Shown: piece by piece, positions 32,180 to 41,228 of the stretch
How positions within the stretch are numbered: position 1 is the stretch's first letter
Layout: every line of letters begins with the position of its first letter
Assembly (NCBI GenBank): GCA_900766245.1
Contig: CAAFUR010000014.1
Span: 1 to 64,000, forward strand
Reading direction: 5' to 3'
Length of the DNA: 64,000 nucleotides
Source of the DNA: Veillonellaceae bacterium
Lineage (GTDB): Bacteria; Bacillota; Negativicutes; Veillonellales; Veillonellaceae
The notes under the pieces: generated by a model
The model's database searches: none
What the model saw: the letters and a program-made list of their open reading frames with translations, nothing else
Told to the model about the DNA's origin: nothing
Translations under genes and position numbers: made by a program

Positions 32180-33898
32180 ATGGAACAATATGATGTTCTC
32201 GTAGTAGGTAGTGGTGGAGCAGGCCAACGAGCTGCTTTAGAAGCTGCACGACGCGATGGTTTGCGTGTAGCATTGATCACAAAAATTTTCCCAACACGTT
32301 CTGCCACAGCAATGGCACAAGGTGGTGTTAATGCGGCGTTAAATAACGTAGCAAAAGAAGACTCCACAGAAGTTCACACATTCGATACTGTAAAAGGTTC
32401 TGACTATCTTGGCGACCAAGATGCTATCGAATTCTTCTGTCAACGTTGCCCAGAAGGCGTATTAGAAATGGATTTCATGGGAACTCCTTTCTCTCGTACA
32501 GACGAAGGCAAAATCGCACAACGTAACTTTGGTGGACAATCCTATCCACGTACATGCTACAGTGCAGATAAAACTGGTCACGTAATTCTTCATACAACAT
32601 ATGAACAATGTCTTAAAGAAGGCGTACATTTCTTACAAGAATGGTACCTATTAGATATCGTTGTAAAAGACGGTAAAGCTGGTGGTGCTATTATCTGGAA
32701 TATGAAAAAAGGTAAAGTAGAAATTATCAAAGCTAAATCCATCGTATTATCCACTGGTGGAGCAGGCCGTGTATTCTGGACTCGTACAACTAACCCATTC
32801 CTTTCCACTGGTGACGGTATGGCAGTAGCTTTCCGTGCTGGTGTAGGCTTGAAAGATATGGAAATGATCCAATTCCATCCAACTGGCCTTGGTAAGACTG
32901 GTATCTTGATGTCCGAAGCTGTTCGTGGTGAAGGCGGATACTTGTTAAATGTTGAGGGCGAACGTTTTATGAAAAAATACGCTCCTAACAAAATGGAATT
33001 AGCGTCTCGTGACGTTGTTGCAAAAGCAATCGAAGATGAAATCGCAGCAGGTCGTGGTTTCAACGGAACTGGTCTTGATGCTTATGTAGTAGCAGACCTT
33101 CGTCACTTAGGACCAGAAGTTATCATCGAAAAACTTCATGGTATCCGTGACTTGGCTCTTTGCTTTGAACATTGTGATCCTTTAACAGATCCAGTGCCAA
33201 TTCGTCCTACTTGCCATTACATCATGGGCGGTATCGACGTAGTTGACTACAAAACTTGTGCAACAGAAATCCCTGGCATCTTCGCATCTGGTGAAGCATC
33301 TTGTATCTCTATCCATGGTGCTAACCGTTTAGGTGGTAACTCCTTAGCTGACGGCGTTGTATTCGGTAAAGTATCCGGTGCAGGCGCTGCTGACTATGCG
33401 CAAGCTAGCACATTCGCAGATTGCGATGCTGAATTACAAGCAAAAGCTGATGAGTGGGAAGCTAAATTCGTTGAAGTTACATCCCGTACTTCTGGTCGTC
33501 CAGTAGCTGAAATTCGTGATGAATTAGCAGTAGCTATGTGGAATAAAGTAGGGATCTTCCGTAACGAAGCAGGTATCACAGAAGCTCTTGAAGTAATCGA
33601 ACGTTTAACTAAAGAGTATGAAACTTGCTACGTAGGTGATTCCAACCGTACTTACAACATGGCATTCGTTAACTATGTAGAAATTAAATCTATGTTGACA
33701 GTTGCGAAAGCTATTGCATTAGGTGCGTTAAACCGTAAAGAATCCCGTGGTGCTCACGTTCGTGAAGAATTCCCTAAACGTGATGATTCCCAATATTTAA
33801 AACATACAATTTGGAAACTTGGCGCAAATGGCGAATACGAAATGTCCGAACGCGATGTAGTGTTCACTAAATACGAACCACAAGAAAGGAAGTACTAA
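32180..33898 (+). CDS. Fumarate reductase/succinate dehydrogenase flavoprotein subunit
   Basis: 572 residues with an FAD Rossmann motif VVGSGGAGQRAALEAARR, MAQGGVNAAL, catalytic-region His in QFHPTG, Arg in SEAVRGEGG, His in RPTCHYIMGG, and GANRLGGNSL. All substrate-handling residues appear present. The His that normally bonds covalently to FAD (RSH-T in E. coli FrdA and SdhA) is replaced by Ala42 (PTRSATAMAQGG), so FAD is probably bound non-covalently, as reported for thiol:fumarate reductase. It is the first gene of a three-gene operon with a CCG-domain subunit, pointing to an E-type or methylmenaquinol/thiol:fumarate reductase rather than a cytochrome b-anchored enzyme. GAGGAGG precedes the ATG. 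Confidence 0.9.
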   Translation: MEQYDVLVVGSGGAGQRAALEAARRDGLRVALITKIFPTRSATAMAQGGVNAALNNVAKEDSTEVHTFDTVKGSDYLGDQDAIEFFCQRCPEGVLEMDFMGTPFSRTDEGKIAQRNFGGQSYPRTCYSADKTGHVILHTTYEQCLKEGVHFLQEWYLLDIVVKDGKAGGAIIWNMKKGKVEIIKAKSIVLSTGGAGRVFWTRTTNPFLSTGDGMAVAFRAGVGLKDMEMIQFHPTGLGKTGILMSEAVRGEGGYLLNVEGERFMKKYAPNKMELASRDVVAKAIEDEIAAGRGFNGTGLDAYVVADLRHLGPEVIIEKLHGIRDLALCFEHCDPLTDPVPIRPTCHYIMGGIDVVDYKTCATEIPGIFASGEASCISIHGANRLGGNSLADGVVFGKVSGAGAADYAQASTFADCDAELQAKADEWEAKFVEVTSRTSGRPVAEIRDELAVAMWNKVGIFRNEAGITEALEVIERLTKEYETCYVGDSNRTYNMAFVNYVEIKSMLTVAKAIALGALNRKESRGAHVREEFPKRDDSQYLKHTIWKLGANGEYEMSERDVVFTKYEPQERKY

Positions 33899-33899
33899 G

Positions 33900-34856
33900 A
33901 TGAGACAAATTACTTATCATATCCACCGCTTTAACGAGGGCCGCGCGTATGTACAGTCTTATACTTTCGATTATGAAGCAGACCGTACTATCCTTTGGGG
34001 CTTACAAAAAATTAAAGATACATTAGATCCAACATTAACTTTCGTGGCAGCTTGCCGTTCCGCAGTATGTGGCGCTTGCTCTGTGAAAGTTAACGGTCAA
34101 GCAATGCTTGGTTGTGAAGCTAAAATCGATGAAATTACAGAACGTTTTGGTTCTGACGAAATCACAGTAGCACCAATCGGTAACTTTGATGTCATCCGTG
34201 ACTTAGTAGTTGACTGGGAAGCAAAAGTTAGCCGCTTGAAAGAAGTAGCTCCTTGGATTTTCGTAAAACCAGAATTCACTACTAAAACTGGTACTCGTCA
34301 AACAGCTGCAGACTTCAAAAAATTCGTTATGAACACAGAATGTATCCTTTGTGGATGCTGTGCTTCCGAATGTAACAAATTGTCTGCTAATCGTGAAGAC
34401 TTCTTGGATCCATATGTATATACAAAAGCTAACCGCTTTGTAATGGATTCTCGTGATGTGTCCCCAATGGCGCATACTACACCAGCTTTCAACCATGGCT
34501 TGTGGAAATGTGTACATTGCATGAACTGTATCACTCGTTGTCCAAAACATTTGAAACCAGAAAAAGATATTTCCAACCTTCGCCGTGTAGCGACACAAGC
34601 AGGCTTGTCCAACAAAGGTACTCGTCATGCTATCGCATTCAAACAAGACTTGTTAAAAACTGGTCGCCTAAACGAAGTAACAATGAGCTTGAAAACAGAC
34701 GGATTATTGGATTCCGCAAAACAAGGTCTATACGCTCTTCGTTTATGGAAACATGGCAAAATCAATCCATTTGAATTGGTAGTTCCTCATAAACCAGTAA
34801 ATGGTATTGAAGGTGTTCGTACAATCGGTCGTGCAGTAGAGGAGGCTGGAAAATAA
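33900..34856 (+). CDS. Fumarate reductase/succinate dehydrogenase iron-sulfur subunit
   Basis: 318 residues. An N-terminal plant-type [2Fe-2S] domain has Cys52, Cys57, Cys60 and Cys72 (ACRSAVCGAC...GC), and a C-terminal part has CILCGCCASEC and CVHCMNCITRCP for [4Fe-4S]/[3Fe-4S] clusters. It carries electrons between the flavoprotein and the CCG subunit. It is longer than the usual about 240 residues because of a C-terminal extension. It starts one base after the flavoprotein stop and overlaps the next gene by one base. Confidence 0.92.
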   Translation: MRQITYHIHRFNEGRAYVQSYTFDYEADRTILWGLQKIKDTLDPTLTFVAACRSAVCGACSVKVNGQAMLGCEAKIDEITERFGSDEITVAPIGNFDVIRDLVVDWEAKVSRLKEVAPWIFVKPEFTTKTGTRQTAADFKKFVMNTECILCGCCASECNKLSANREDFLDPYVYTKANRFVMDSRDVSPMAHTTPAFNHGLWKCVHCMNCITRCPKHLKPEKDISNLRRVATQAGLSNKGTRHAIAFKQDLLKTGRLNEVTMSLKTDGLLDSAKQGLYALRLWKHGKINPFELVVPHKPVNGIEGVRTIGRAVEEAGK

Positions 34857-35728
34857 TGAAATACGGATTTTTCCCAGGTTGCGTATTAGAAGGCGCATCT
34901 AAAGAAGACTACTTAGCAACCGTTGCAGTAGCGAAAAAATTAGGTATCGAAATCCAAGAATTAGACGGATGGACTTGTTGCGGCGCATCCCACGTTCAAG
35001 ATATCGATCCATTATTGACTCTTTCCACTAACGCTCGTAACATCGCGTTGGCTGAAAAAGAAGGTCTAGATATTCTTACAGTTTGTAACACTTGTACATT
35101 AATGCTTCGTGAAGCTAAAAAAGAGCTTGATGAGCATGAAGTAACTCGTCAAAAAGTAAATAACATTCTTGGCGAAGCAGGTATGAACTATAAAGGTACT
35201 AGCGAAGTAACACATTTCTTGTGGGTTCTTATCCGCGAATATGGTTTAGATAATTTGAAAGCAAAAGTGACTCGTCCGTTAACTGGCCTTCGCGTTGCTG
35301 AATATTATGGTTGCCATATCCTTCGTCCAGAAGAAGAAATGGGCTTCGAAGATATGCAAATCCCAACAAGCTTGGCAGATTTGATTACAGCATTAGGCGC
35401 TACTCCAATCGATTTCTCTCGTAAATTAGATTGCTGTGGTTTCCATGCAGTATACCCTGCACATGATTCTGTAATGCAAATGACTGGTTCTATCAATGCA
35501 GATGCGCAAAAAGAAGGTGCTGATTGTGTCGTAACACCATGCCCACTTTGCCAAATGCAATTGGATATGTTCCAAAAAGAAGCAAAAGCAACTGTTCCAA
35601 TGAATGGTGATATGCCTATCATCCACATGAGCCAATTAATTGGCCTTGCATTGGGTTGCACTCCAGCAGAAATGGGTATGACTGATCGTCACTTGGCAAG
35701 CACTGCTTCCTTGAACCGTTTCTTATAA
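34856..35728 (+). CDS. CCG-domain (HdrB/SdhE-like) subunit
   Basis: 290 residues with two cysteine-rich CCG modules: GCV...TCCGASH with NTCTLML, and GCH...DCCGFHA with PCPLCQMQ. Such domains bind an unusual [4Fe-4S] cluster in heterodisulfide reductase HdrB and in the membrane-associated SdhE/MfrE subunit of E-type succinate:quinone reductases. No transmembrane helix is seen, so membrane contact would be through amphipathic segments. Its presence instead of a cytochrome b subunit defines the complex type. Whether the partner is (methyl)menaquinol or a thiol is open. Confidence 0.88.
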   Translation: MKYGFFPGCVLEGASKEDYLATVAVAKKLGIEIQELDGWTCCGASHVQDIDPLLTLSTNARNIALAEKEGLDILTVCNTCTLMLREAKKELDEHEVTRQKVNNILGEAGMNYKGTSEVTHFLWVLIREYGLDNLKAKVTRPLTGLRVAEYYGCHILRPEEEMGFEDMQIPTSLADLITALGATPIDFSRKLDCCGFHAVYPAHDSVMQMTGSINADAQKEGADCVVTPCPLCQMQLDMFQKEAKATVPMNGDMPIIHMSQLIGLALGCTPAEMGMTDRHLASTASLNRFL

Positions 35729-35760
35729 TCAGAAATACAATCGTATTACACAAACTTACT

Positions 35761-35792
35761 ACAGGTTGCCCTTCGGGGCAGCCTGTTTTTTT
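35761..35792 (+). terminator. Terminator of the fumarate reductase operon
   Basis: ACAGGTTGCCC/GGGCAGCCTGT closed by a TTCG tetraloop, then seven T's. Confidence 0.93.
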
Positions 35793-35822
35793 GTGTGCTC
35801 CTGGAAGCCTTATATTGTGGGC

Positions 35823-35896
35823 TATAGGACAAACTGAGTTGGTTTTAATAGAGGTGATCCTGTTTAAATACTGGCTTCGTTGCATGTTAAAGTTGC
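35823..35896. repeat. Dispersed 74-bp intergenic repeat, copy B
   Basis: Gap-free homologue of 19881-19954. A weaker, partial third similarity (AAGTTAAATAC...GTATTGC) follows near 35950-35975. Otherwise the 361-bp gap holds only the operon terminator and the umuC promoter region with an AATATAT/ATATATT inverted repeat at 36020-36040. Confidence 0.78.
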
Positions 35897-36089
35897 TTTA
35901 AAAACGTTGAGGTCGGATATAATGAGATGCATTTCCTAGTGGTGAACCAAGTTAAATACGGGGAGTATTGCGTAGTAATCTTTTTAAAATATAGTGAATT
36001 ACTATATTATTGGACGACTAATATATCGAACGTATATATTGAAAATATAGAACAAATATGCTATTATACTGCTATAGAGGAGGGATAGT

Positions 36090-37352
36090 ATGGCAGTGTA
36101 TATGTGCTTGGATTTGAAGAGTTTTTATGCTTCTGTGGAGTGTGCAGATTTGGGGGTAGATCCCTTTACAACTCCATTAGTTGTGGCCGATGCATCACGT
36201 GGGCTAGGAGCGATTACACTAGCTATTTCTCCGGCATTAAAAGAATTAGGCGTCAAGAACCGATGTCGGTTGTTTGAGATTCCATCCACTATTGAGTATA
36301 TGGCAGTGAAACCTAGGATGCGACGATATATGGAGGTGTCTGCCTCTATTTATGGTATCTTATTGGACTATGTGGCACCAGAAGACATTCATGTGTATTC
36401 CATTGATGAATATTTTATTGATGTGATGCCATATAGCCGATTGTATAAGAAAACATGGCGTGAATTGGCATTGCTATTCAAACAGAAGGTACTAGAACAG
36501 ACTCATATTCATGCCACGGTCGGCTTAGGAAGCAATTTGTTTCTGGCTAAGGTGGCTCTCGATGTGTTAGCAAAGCATGCACCGCAGGGGATTGGTATGC
36601 TCAATGAAGAACTATTTAAAGAGAAGATATGGTATCATCAACCGATTACAGATATTTGGCAAATCGGAAGGGGAATCGCAAGTCGCTTACATAAGTATGG
36701 GGTAGTGGATTTACATGGTATCACGATTGTGCCAGAGAATAGGTGGTATAAAGAATTTGGTGTCAATGCAGAGCTACTCATTGATCATGCTTGGGGGCGT
36801 GAAACGTGTACGATGAAAGAGATTCATGCCTATCGTCCGGCTAAACATTCCCTGTCGAGAGGTCAAATTCTACTGCGGAATTATTCTTATGAGGAGTGTT
36901 TTGTGCCCCTTCGAGAAATGGTGGAATCTTTATTGTTGGAACTGATTGCAGAAGAAGCGCTGACAAAATATATTTCTTTAGGGGTGCGGTATGCAGATAG
37001 AACGGTGAAAGGTACCGGTGGATCGAGACGGTTATCGAAGTATACGTGCTCCTTAGAGGTACTTTCACAGGTAGTATTGGAGCTATATAAAGAAACCACT
37101 CACCCTTATCAGGAGATACGGCAGTTGTCGGTGGGATTTGATGATTTAGTCAGTCGTGAGGCCGTACCTTGGGAAGAAGATTTGTTTTCTACGTCTCAGG
37201 ATAGAGAAGAAAAAGCATACCAAGTGGAACGAACCGTATTGTCGATTAAGGAAAAGTTTGGCGGTAATTCCATACTTCGCGCTAGCAGTTTGCAAGAAGA
37301 GGGGACAATGCAGTTTCGTAATACCTTGGTGGGAGGACATAATGCAACATAA
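36090..37352 (+). CDS. UmuC/UvrX-type Y-family DNA polymerase
   Basis: 420 residues. The catalytic motifs are MCLDLKSFYASVE (Asp8) and VYSIDEYFIDV, with TVGLGSNLFLAKVALD. The sequence differs clearly from the window's DinB and resembles mobile-element or SOS-mutagenesis polymerases of Bacillota. It overlaps by 11 bp with a YolD-like gene, a common pairing. GAGGAGGG precedes the ATG. Two half-site-like GAAC motifs upstream (36029 and 36050) hint at LexA control, but no complete SOS box is visible. Confidence 0.88.
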   Translation: MAVYMCLDLKSFYASVECADLGVDPFTTPLVVADASRGLGAITLAISPALKELGVKNRCRLFEIPSTIEYMAVKPRMRRYMEVSASIYGILLDYVAPEDIHVYSIDEYFIDVMPYSRLYKKTWRELALLFKQKVLEQTHIHATVGLGSNLFLAKVALDVLAKHAPQGIGMLNEELFKEKIWYHQPITDIWQIGRGIASRLHKYGVVDLHGITIVPENRWYKEFGVNAELLIDHAWGRETCTMKEIHAYRPAKHSLSRGQILLRNYSYEECFVPLREMVESLLLELIAEEALTKYISLGVRYADRTVKGTGGSRRLSKYTCSLEVLSQVVLELYKETTHPYQEIRQLSVGFDDLVSREAVPWEEDLFSTSQDREEKAYQVERTVLSIKEKFGGNSILRASSLQEEGTMQFRNTLVGGHNAT

Positions 37353-37674
37353 ACGACCGAAGATGACATTGTTACAGAGGGCTAAACAATTTATGCCCTT
37401 TGCTGCCTTGAAAGGATTTCAAGAGTTATTGGAGGAAACCGCGCGATATAAAGAGAATCGTAAAGAACTTTCAGAGGAGCAATTGGAAGTATTAGACAAA
37501 CAGTGTAAAGGTCTAGTGATAGGGGATGTAGTCAGTGTGGTGTATCACAATGGACGAGCCTATGATACGGTGCAAGGGCGATTACAACAGATTGATACAG
37601 TGTATCGAACGATGACTGTAGGAGATGTGCTTGTACCTATGTCTCATATTATGCGGGTTACCATCATCGGTTGA
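37342..37674 (+). CDS. YolD-like protein
   Basis: 110 residues, MQHKRPKMTLLQRAKQFMPF followed by an alpha/beta region (GDVVSVVYHNGRAYDTVQGR). YolD-like proteins are UmuD-like accessory factors usually encoded next to UvrX/UmuC polymerases, as here. The frame is open upstream inside umuC, but the ATG at 37342 follows GGGAGG and fits the family N-terminus. Confidence 0.82.
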   Translation: MQHKRPKMTLLQRAKQFMPFAALKGFQELLEETARYKENRKELSEEQLEVLDKQCKGLVIGDVVSVVYHNGRAYDTVQGRLQQIDTVYRTMTVGDVLVPMSHIMRVTIIG

Positions 37675-37770
37675 GTATTGACCATTTTTGTAAATCATGT
37701 AGAATGGTACATATAAGCTATGTGCTAGATATGCGAGCCATAGCGAACACATGAGAACAGGATGGACATA

Positions 37771-39219
37771 ATGAAACAAAAGCGATATAGAACCTATGGG
37801 TGGTGGGCCATAGGATTGAGTCTAATCTTGGCTTTGCTAGGGTTAGGCTGGAATATGTATGTGAAATATACAACGCCGGTGACGAAATATGTGGTAGAAG
37901 CAGGCGATTTTGAATTGCAAATCCCTAAGTTAGGCATAACTAGTACAACTATCTCTTTAGCTTGGAATCCAGTGAATGATGAACGATTGGCGGGATATGA
38001 TATTTACGTTAATCAAGAAAAAGTGAAAGAAATTCGTCCTAGTGCAAAGGGAGTATCTATCATTCCTAGAATAGAGTTGGATGGATTAGACTCCGATACA
38101 GTATACTTAGTGCAAGTAAAAGCTGTGGATGATACAGGCGCTACCTTGTCTGATTCTTCTAAAGTACCTGTAAAAACATTGCCTAGAGAGCCACGGTTAG
38201 AGGCGACAGCCTATGGCGCTATAGGAGATGGAATCACGGACAATACGTTAGCGTTACAAAAAGCGATACGTGATACCCCAGCGGGAGGTATCTTACATCT
38301 TAGTAAAGGGGTATATCGCACAGGAACGCTATTCTTGCACAGTTATATGACCTTAGAACTAGATGAGGATGCTGTGCTGATGGCGGTTAATGATAGCTCT
38401 GCCTTTGTGAAACCTAATTATGTGGTGACAGGAGGTACGCCGTATTTAGGGCTTTTACAGTTAGAAGGTGATGAGCAAGGGCCTATTGAAAATGTTGTCA
38501 TTCGTGGTGGTACTATTGATGGATATGGATGGAAAGAAGACCTTTTACAAGAGGAGAATACACCCGAAGCGGATGCAGTGACGCAAGACGCGCTTGATCA
38601 TACTGGTTTGTTAAGTAAGTCGGAAGTACAAGCGGCAATGCGTAGAGGGGCTAGTTATGAAAAAGGTAATTCTACACGGTCTTCTTTAGTGGTCATTCAT
38701 CATGGTAAAGATATTTCCCTAAAACATACAGTGTTAAGAAATGCACCGGCTCATATGGTAGAGGCTACACAAGTTGACCAACTGAGTATTCAAGATGTGC
38801 GTATGGAAGGTATGCACAGTGGCGATGGATTGCATTGGGATGGTGTAGGGCTATTGATGCATAACCTTGTGATGGAACGTATGCAACAAGGGATTGTGGT
38901 ATTAGCAGGACACCCTGTAGGATCCAGTGTAACGGAGCAGTGGAATGCGTATAATTTACAGATTCGTCATAGCCAGGTAGGTATCATCTTTAGCAATACT
39001 GGAAATACTTGGATTCAACATGTGTACTTACAAGGATTGACGATAGAAGATGTGTTACTCGCTATGCGTATTCGTGAGACCACAACTATAGGTGGTGGTA
39101 TACGTGATATTGTGGTACGAGATACTCAACTGCGAGGGATTGCACAACAAATAGATATAGGAAACAAAAGAAATAGTCCTACAGAATGGATTCATACTAC
39201 TGTAGAGCCCCTAAATTAA
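37771..39219 (+). CDS. Membrane-anchored protein with fibronectin-III and GH28-like beta-helix domains
   Basis: About 482 residues. An N-terminal basic stretch and one hydrophobic segment (WWAIGLSLILALLGLGWNMY) form a signal anchor; then a fibronectin type III domain (SLAWNPVNDERLAGYDIYVN); then a right-handed beta-helix beginning with YGAIGDGITDNTLALQKAI, the GH28/pectin-enzyme signature. The GH28 catalytic set (NTD, DD, GHG, RIK) is only partly matched (HSGDGLHWDG, AGHPVGS), so hydrolase activity is doubtful. The ATG at 37771 is favoured because AGGATGG precedes it; an ATG at 37762 is possible. Role unknown: glycan binding or cleavage at the cell envelope. Confidence 0.75.
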   Translation: MKQKRYRTYGWWAIGLSLILALLGLGWNMYVKYTTPVTKYVVEAGDFELQIPKLGITSTTISLAWNPVNDERLAGYDIYVNQEKVKEIRPSAKGVSIIPRIELDGLDSDTVYLVQVKAVDDTGATLSDSSKVPVKTLPREPRLEATAYGAIGDGITDNTLALQKAIRDTPAGGILHLSKGVYRTGTLFLHSYMTLELDEDAVLMAVNDSSAFVKPNYVVTGGTPYLGLLQLEGDEQGPIENVVIRGGTIDGYGWKEDLLQEENTPEADAVTQDALDHTGLLSKSEVQAAMRRGASYEKGNSTRSSLVVIHHGKDISLKHTVLRNAPAHMVEATQVDQLSIQDVRMEGMHSGDGLHWDGVGLLMHNLVMERMQQGIVVLAGHPVGSSVTEQWNAYNLQIRHSQVGIIFSNTGNTWIQHVYLQGLTIEDVLLAMRIRETTTIGGGIRDIVVRDTQLRGIAQQIDIGNKRNSPTEWIHTTVEPLN

Positions 39220-39223
39220 CAAA

Positions 39224-39261
39224 TAATAAAGGAGAGTTGATATTTCAACTCTCCTTTATTG
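39224..39261. terminator. Bidirectional terminator between convergent genes
   Basis: ATAAAGGAGAGTTGA/TCAACTCTCCTTTAT serves the beta-helix gene and the lipid kinase gene. Confidence 0.92.
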
Positions 39262-39282
39262 TAAGTGTTTTATTTCTTGAGA

Positions 39283-40227
39283 TTAGATTTGTTTTTGTAA
39301 TGGATTGTAGAATAATCCTTGTTGTTTTTTGCGGCGCTTATTAGGTACGTAGACCTGTAAAAACTTAGGCAATACTTCCAAGTCCACTGGAGCATCAGGG
39401 CCGATATCGCCATCCATGTTAGTGGAGGCCTCCATGGTGTCGCATACCTCGATGCGTGCTTGTTTGACTTTCAGTATAGTTACATATTTTGAGTTATAAA
39501 TAGAACCGCTTAGAATGAGTGGCAAAATAAAGAATAGGTTCATAATGAAGTATTCTTTAAAGATGATAATACGCATGTACCCATCATCGACGGAAGCAGT
39601 AGGCATGAAATGCTCAAAGCTAGATACTACATTGGTTAATAAGGCGATGACCAATGGGGACATAAACTCTTGAGTTCCTTCTTCGGTAGTGATGCGGAAC
39701 TTATAATCCTTGGTTGTGAATAAGGCTTGTCCTCCTTTGGCAAAGTAGGCTAAGGGGCCCAGTAATTGTTTTTCTTTTGGAGTGACGGAGGCCACAACCT
39801 CAGGGATGACCCCAATAGCGATATTGTTGCAAAAAAACGAATCGTTACAACGACCTACATCGACATGGCGAATAGTACTATTTTTTAAGCCGTGAATAGC
39901 TTCTAATGGTTGTAAGGGGATGCCCAGAGCACGGCTCATATCGTTGACAGTACCAAGAGGGATAAAGCCGAATTTGGCACGACAGCCAGCTTTTACAATG
40001 CCGTTAACAGTTTCATTAATAGTGCCGTCACCGCCCATGCAAAAGATGGCATCAAATCCTTCTTCGGAGGCTTCGATGGCGAAGCGGGTTGCATCACCAG
40101 CTTGTCGGGTAAATTTTACTTCTAAGCGATCAAATAGAGCACTTAGTTGCCATTGCAGTTCCATTACGTATCGGCGAGCCCGACCACCGCCTGATACAGG
40201 GTTTATAATAATTAGACAACGACTCAT
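39283..40227 (-). CDS. Diacylglycerol/lipid kinase family protein (DagK/YegS)
   Basis: 314 residues with INPVSGGGRARR, the nucleotide-binding GGDGTINETVNGI and GFIPLGTVNDMSRALGIP. This family phosphorylates diacylglycerol or related lipids with ATP at the membrane and recycles lipid intermediates. A DagK-like role is likely but other lipid substrates are possible. It is transcribed toward the beta-helix gene and is monocistronic. Confidence 0.88.
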   Translation of the reverse strand: MSRCLIIINPVSGGGRARRYVMELQWQLSALFDRLEVKFTRQAGDATRFAIEASEEGFDAIFCMGGDGTINETVNGIVKAGCRAKFGFIPLGTVNDMSRALGIPLQPLEAIHGLKNSTIRHVDVGRCNDSFFCNNIAIGVIPEVVASVTPKEKQLLGPLAYFAKGGQALFTTKDYKFRITTEEGTQEFMSPLVIALLTNVVSSFEHFMPTASVDDGYMRIIIFKEYFIMNLFFILPLILSGSIYNSKYVTILKVKQARIEVCDTMEASTNMDGDIGPDAPVDLEVLPKFLQVYVPNKRRKKQQGLFYNPLQKQI

Positions 40228-40396
40228 GGTTGATTCCTATTCTATACACAGATACATTTAGTTATTACTATTATATCACAGGGACATTAGATTTCATTGA
40301 TTTTTAGGAGCTATTTCACGTATAATGAAAGAAATATGTTACGTATACCAAGACTAGGTACAAGTATAGAACAGTAACATCCTGGAGGGGGATTCG

Positions 40397-41092
40397 ATGG
40401 ATAAGACGGAAGAGTATCGTTTACATAGTATAGACTCAATAGGGCGCTTGCCGCTGAGTGAGCAAGTGTATATGTCGCTAAAGCAAGCTATTTTGACGGG
40501 TTCTTTGAAACCAAAAGTGAAATTAAGTGAAGTGCGTATTGCAGAACAATTAAATGTGAGTGCCACACCAGTGCGTGAAGCATTTCGTAAACTGGCGAAA
40601 GATAATCTTGTAGTGATTAAACCGTGGAAAGGCGTGACGGTGAAAGGCTATTCTCCAGAGGAGATTGTAGCCATGTATCAATGTCGTGAAGTAATGGAAG
40701 GCTTGGGTGCTAGACTTTGTGCAGAACGATGCACAGAGGAGCAACTAGCAGAGTTACAAGAAGTGTGTGATGCAGGGATTCATACAGAAGATCCAGAGGA
40801 ACGTGTAGCTATTAATAGTCGTTTTCATACTTTGATTGCAGAATTTTCCGGTAATGACCGGGTGGCAGATTATTTAGCGGATTTTCGGGAAATGGTAAAT
40901 CGCGATATGTATATTAGTACGTCCGATAAGACACGTACCATCTCTTGCGATTTAGAACATCAACAAATTATGGAAGCTATCCATGATCGCAATGGACAAT
41001 TAGCAGAAGAGCGGATGCGAGGTCATGTGCGAAATGCCTTTGTATTTAAAAAGGCTCATGCAGAGTTATTGGCGAAGCAGAAAGAAAAGTAA
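40397..41092 (+). CDS. GntR-family regulator with FCD (FadR-type) domain
   Basis: 231 residues: an N-terminal winged helix (LSEQVYMSLKQAILTGSLKP, SEVRIAEQLNVSATPVREAFRKL) and a C-terminal helical FCD domain with metal-binding-type residues in NSRFHTLIAEFSGN and EHQQIMEAIHDRN. FCD regulators usually sense small organic acids. It lies upstream of the korAB genes in the same direction, with a small-RNA-like unit in between, and may control them. TGGAGGGGG precedes the ATG. Confidence 0.88.
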   Translation: MDKTEEYRLHSIDSIGRLPLSEQVYMSLKQAILTGSLKPKVKLSEVRIAEQLNVSATPVREAFRKLAKDNLVVIKPWKGVTVKGYSPEEIVAMYQCREVMEGLGARLCAERCTEEQLAELQEVCDAGIHTEDPEERVAINSRFHTLIAEFSGNDRVADYLADFREMVNRDMYISTSDKTRTISCDLEHQQIMEAIHDRNGQLAEERMRGHVRNAFVFKKAHAELLAKQKEK

Positions 41093-41193
41093 TAATTTAG
41101 GCGGTGAAAGTATTCATAGGTTGTAATACTAATAGTTTCTAACGTTATATATAAAAAATATATAAAAAGCCTAGGAATTTCTAAAATCATGTG

Positions 41194-41222
41194 TTTACTT
41201 TTACACAATCATTTGCTATAAT
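41194..41222 (+). promoter_or_regulatory. Sigma-A promoter of the multi-hairpin RNA
   Basis: TTTACT (41194-41199) and TATAAT (41217-41222), 17-bp spacer; start near 41229. Confidence 0.72.
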
Positions 41223-41228
41223 AACTCA

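Noticed and set aside
32590..33063. 157-residue minus-strand frame in the flavoprotein gene
   Set aside because: The codon pattern follows the sense gene; no ribosome site.
34203..34646. 147-residue minus-strand frame in the iron-sulfur subunit gene
   Set aside because: Shadow frame; it would need to be antisense to conserved cysteine motifs.
36020..36060. LexA/SOS box upstream of the UmuC-type gene
   Set aside because: Only GAAC half-sites are present, without the matching GTTC at the correct spacing.
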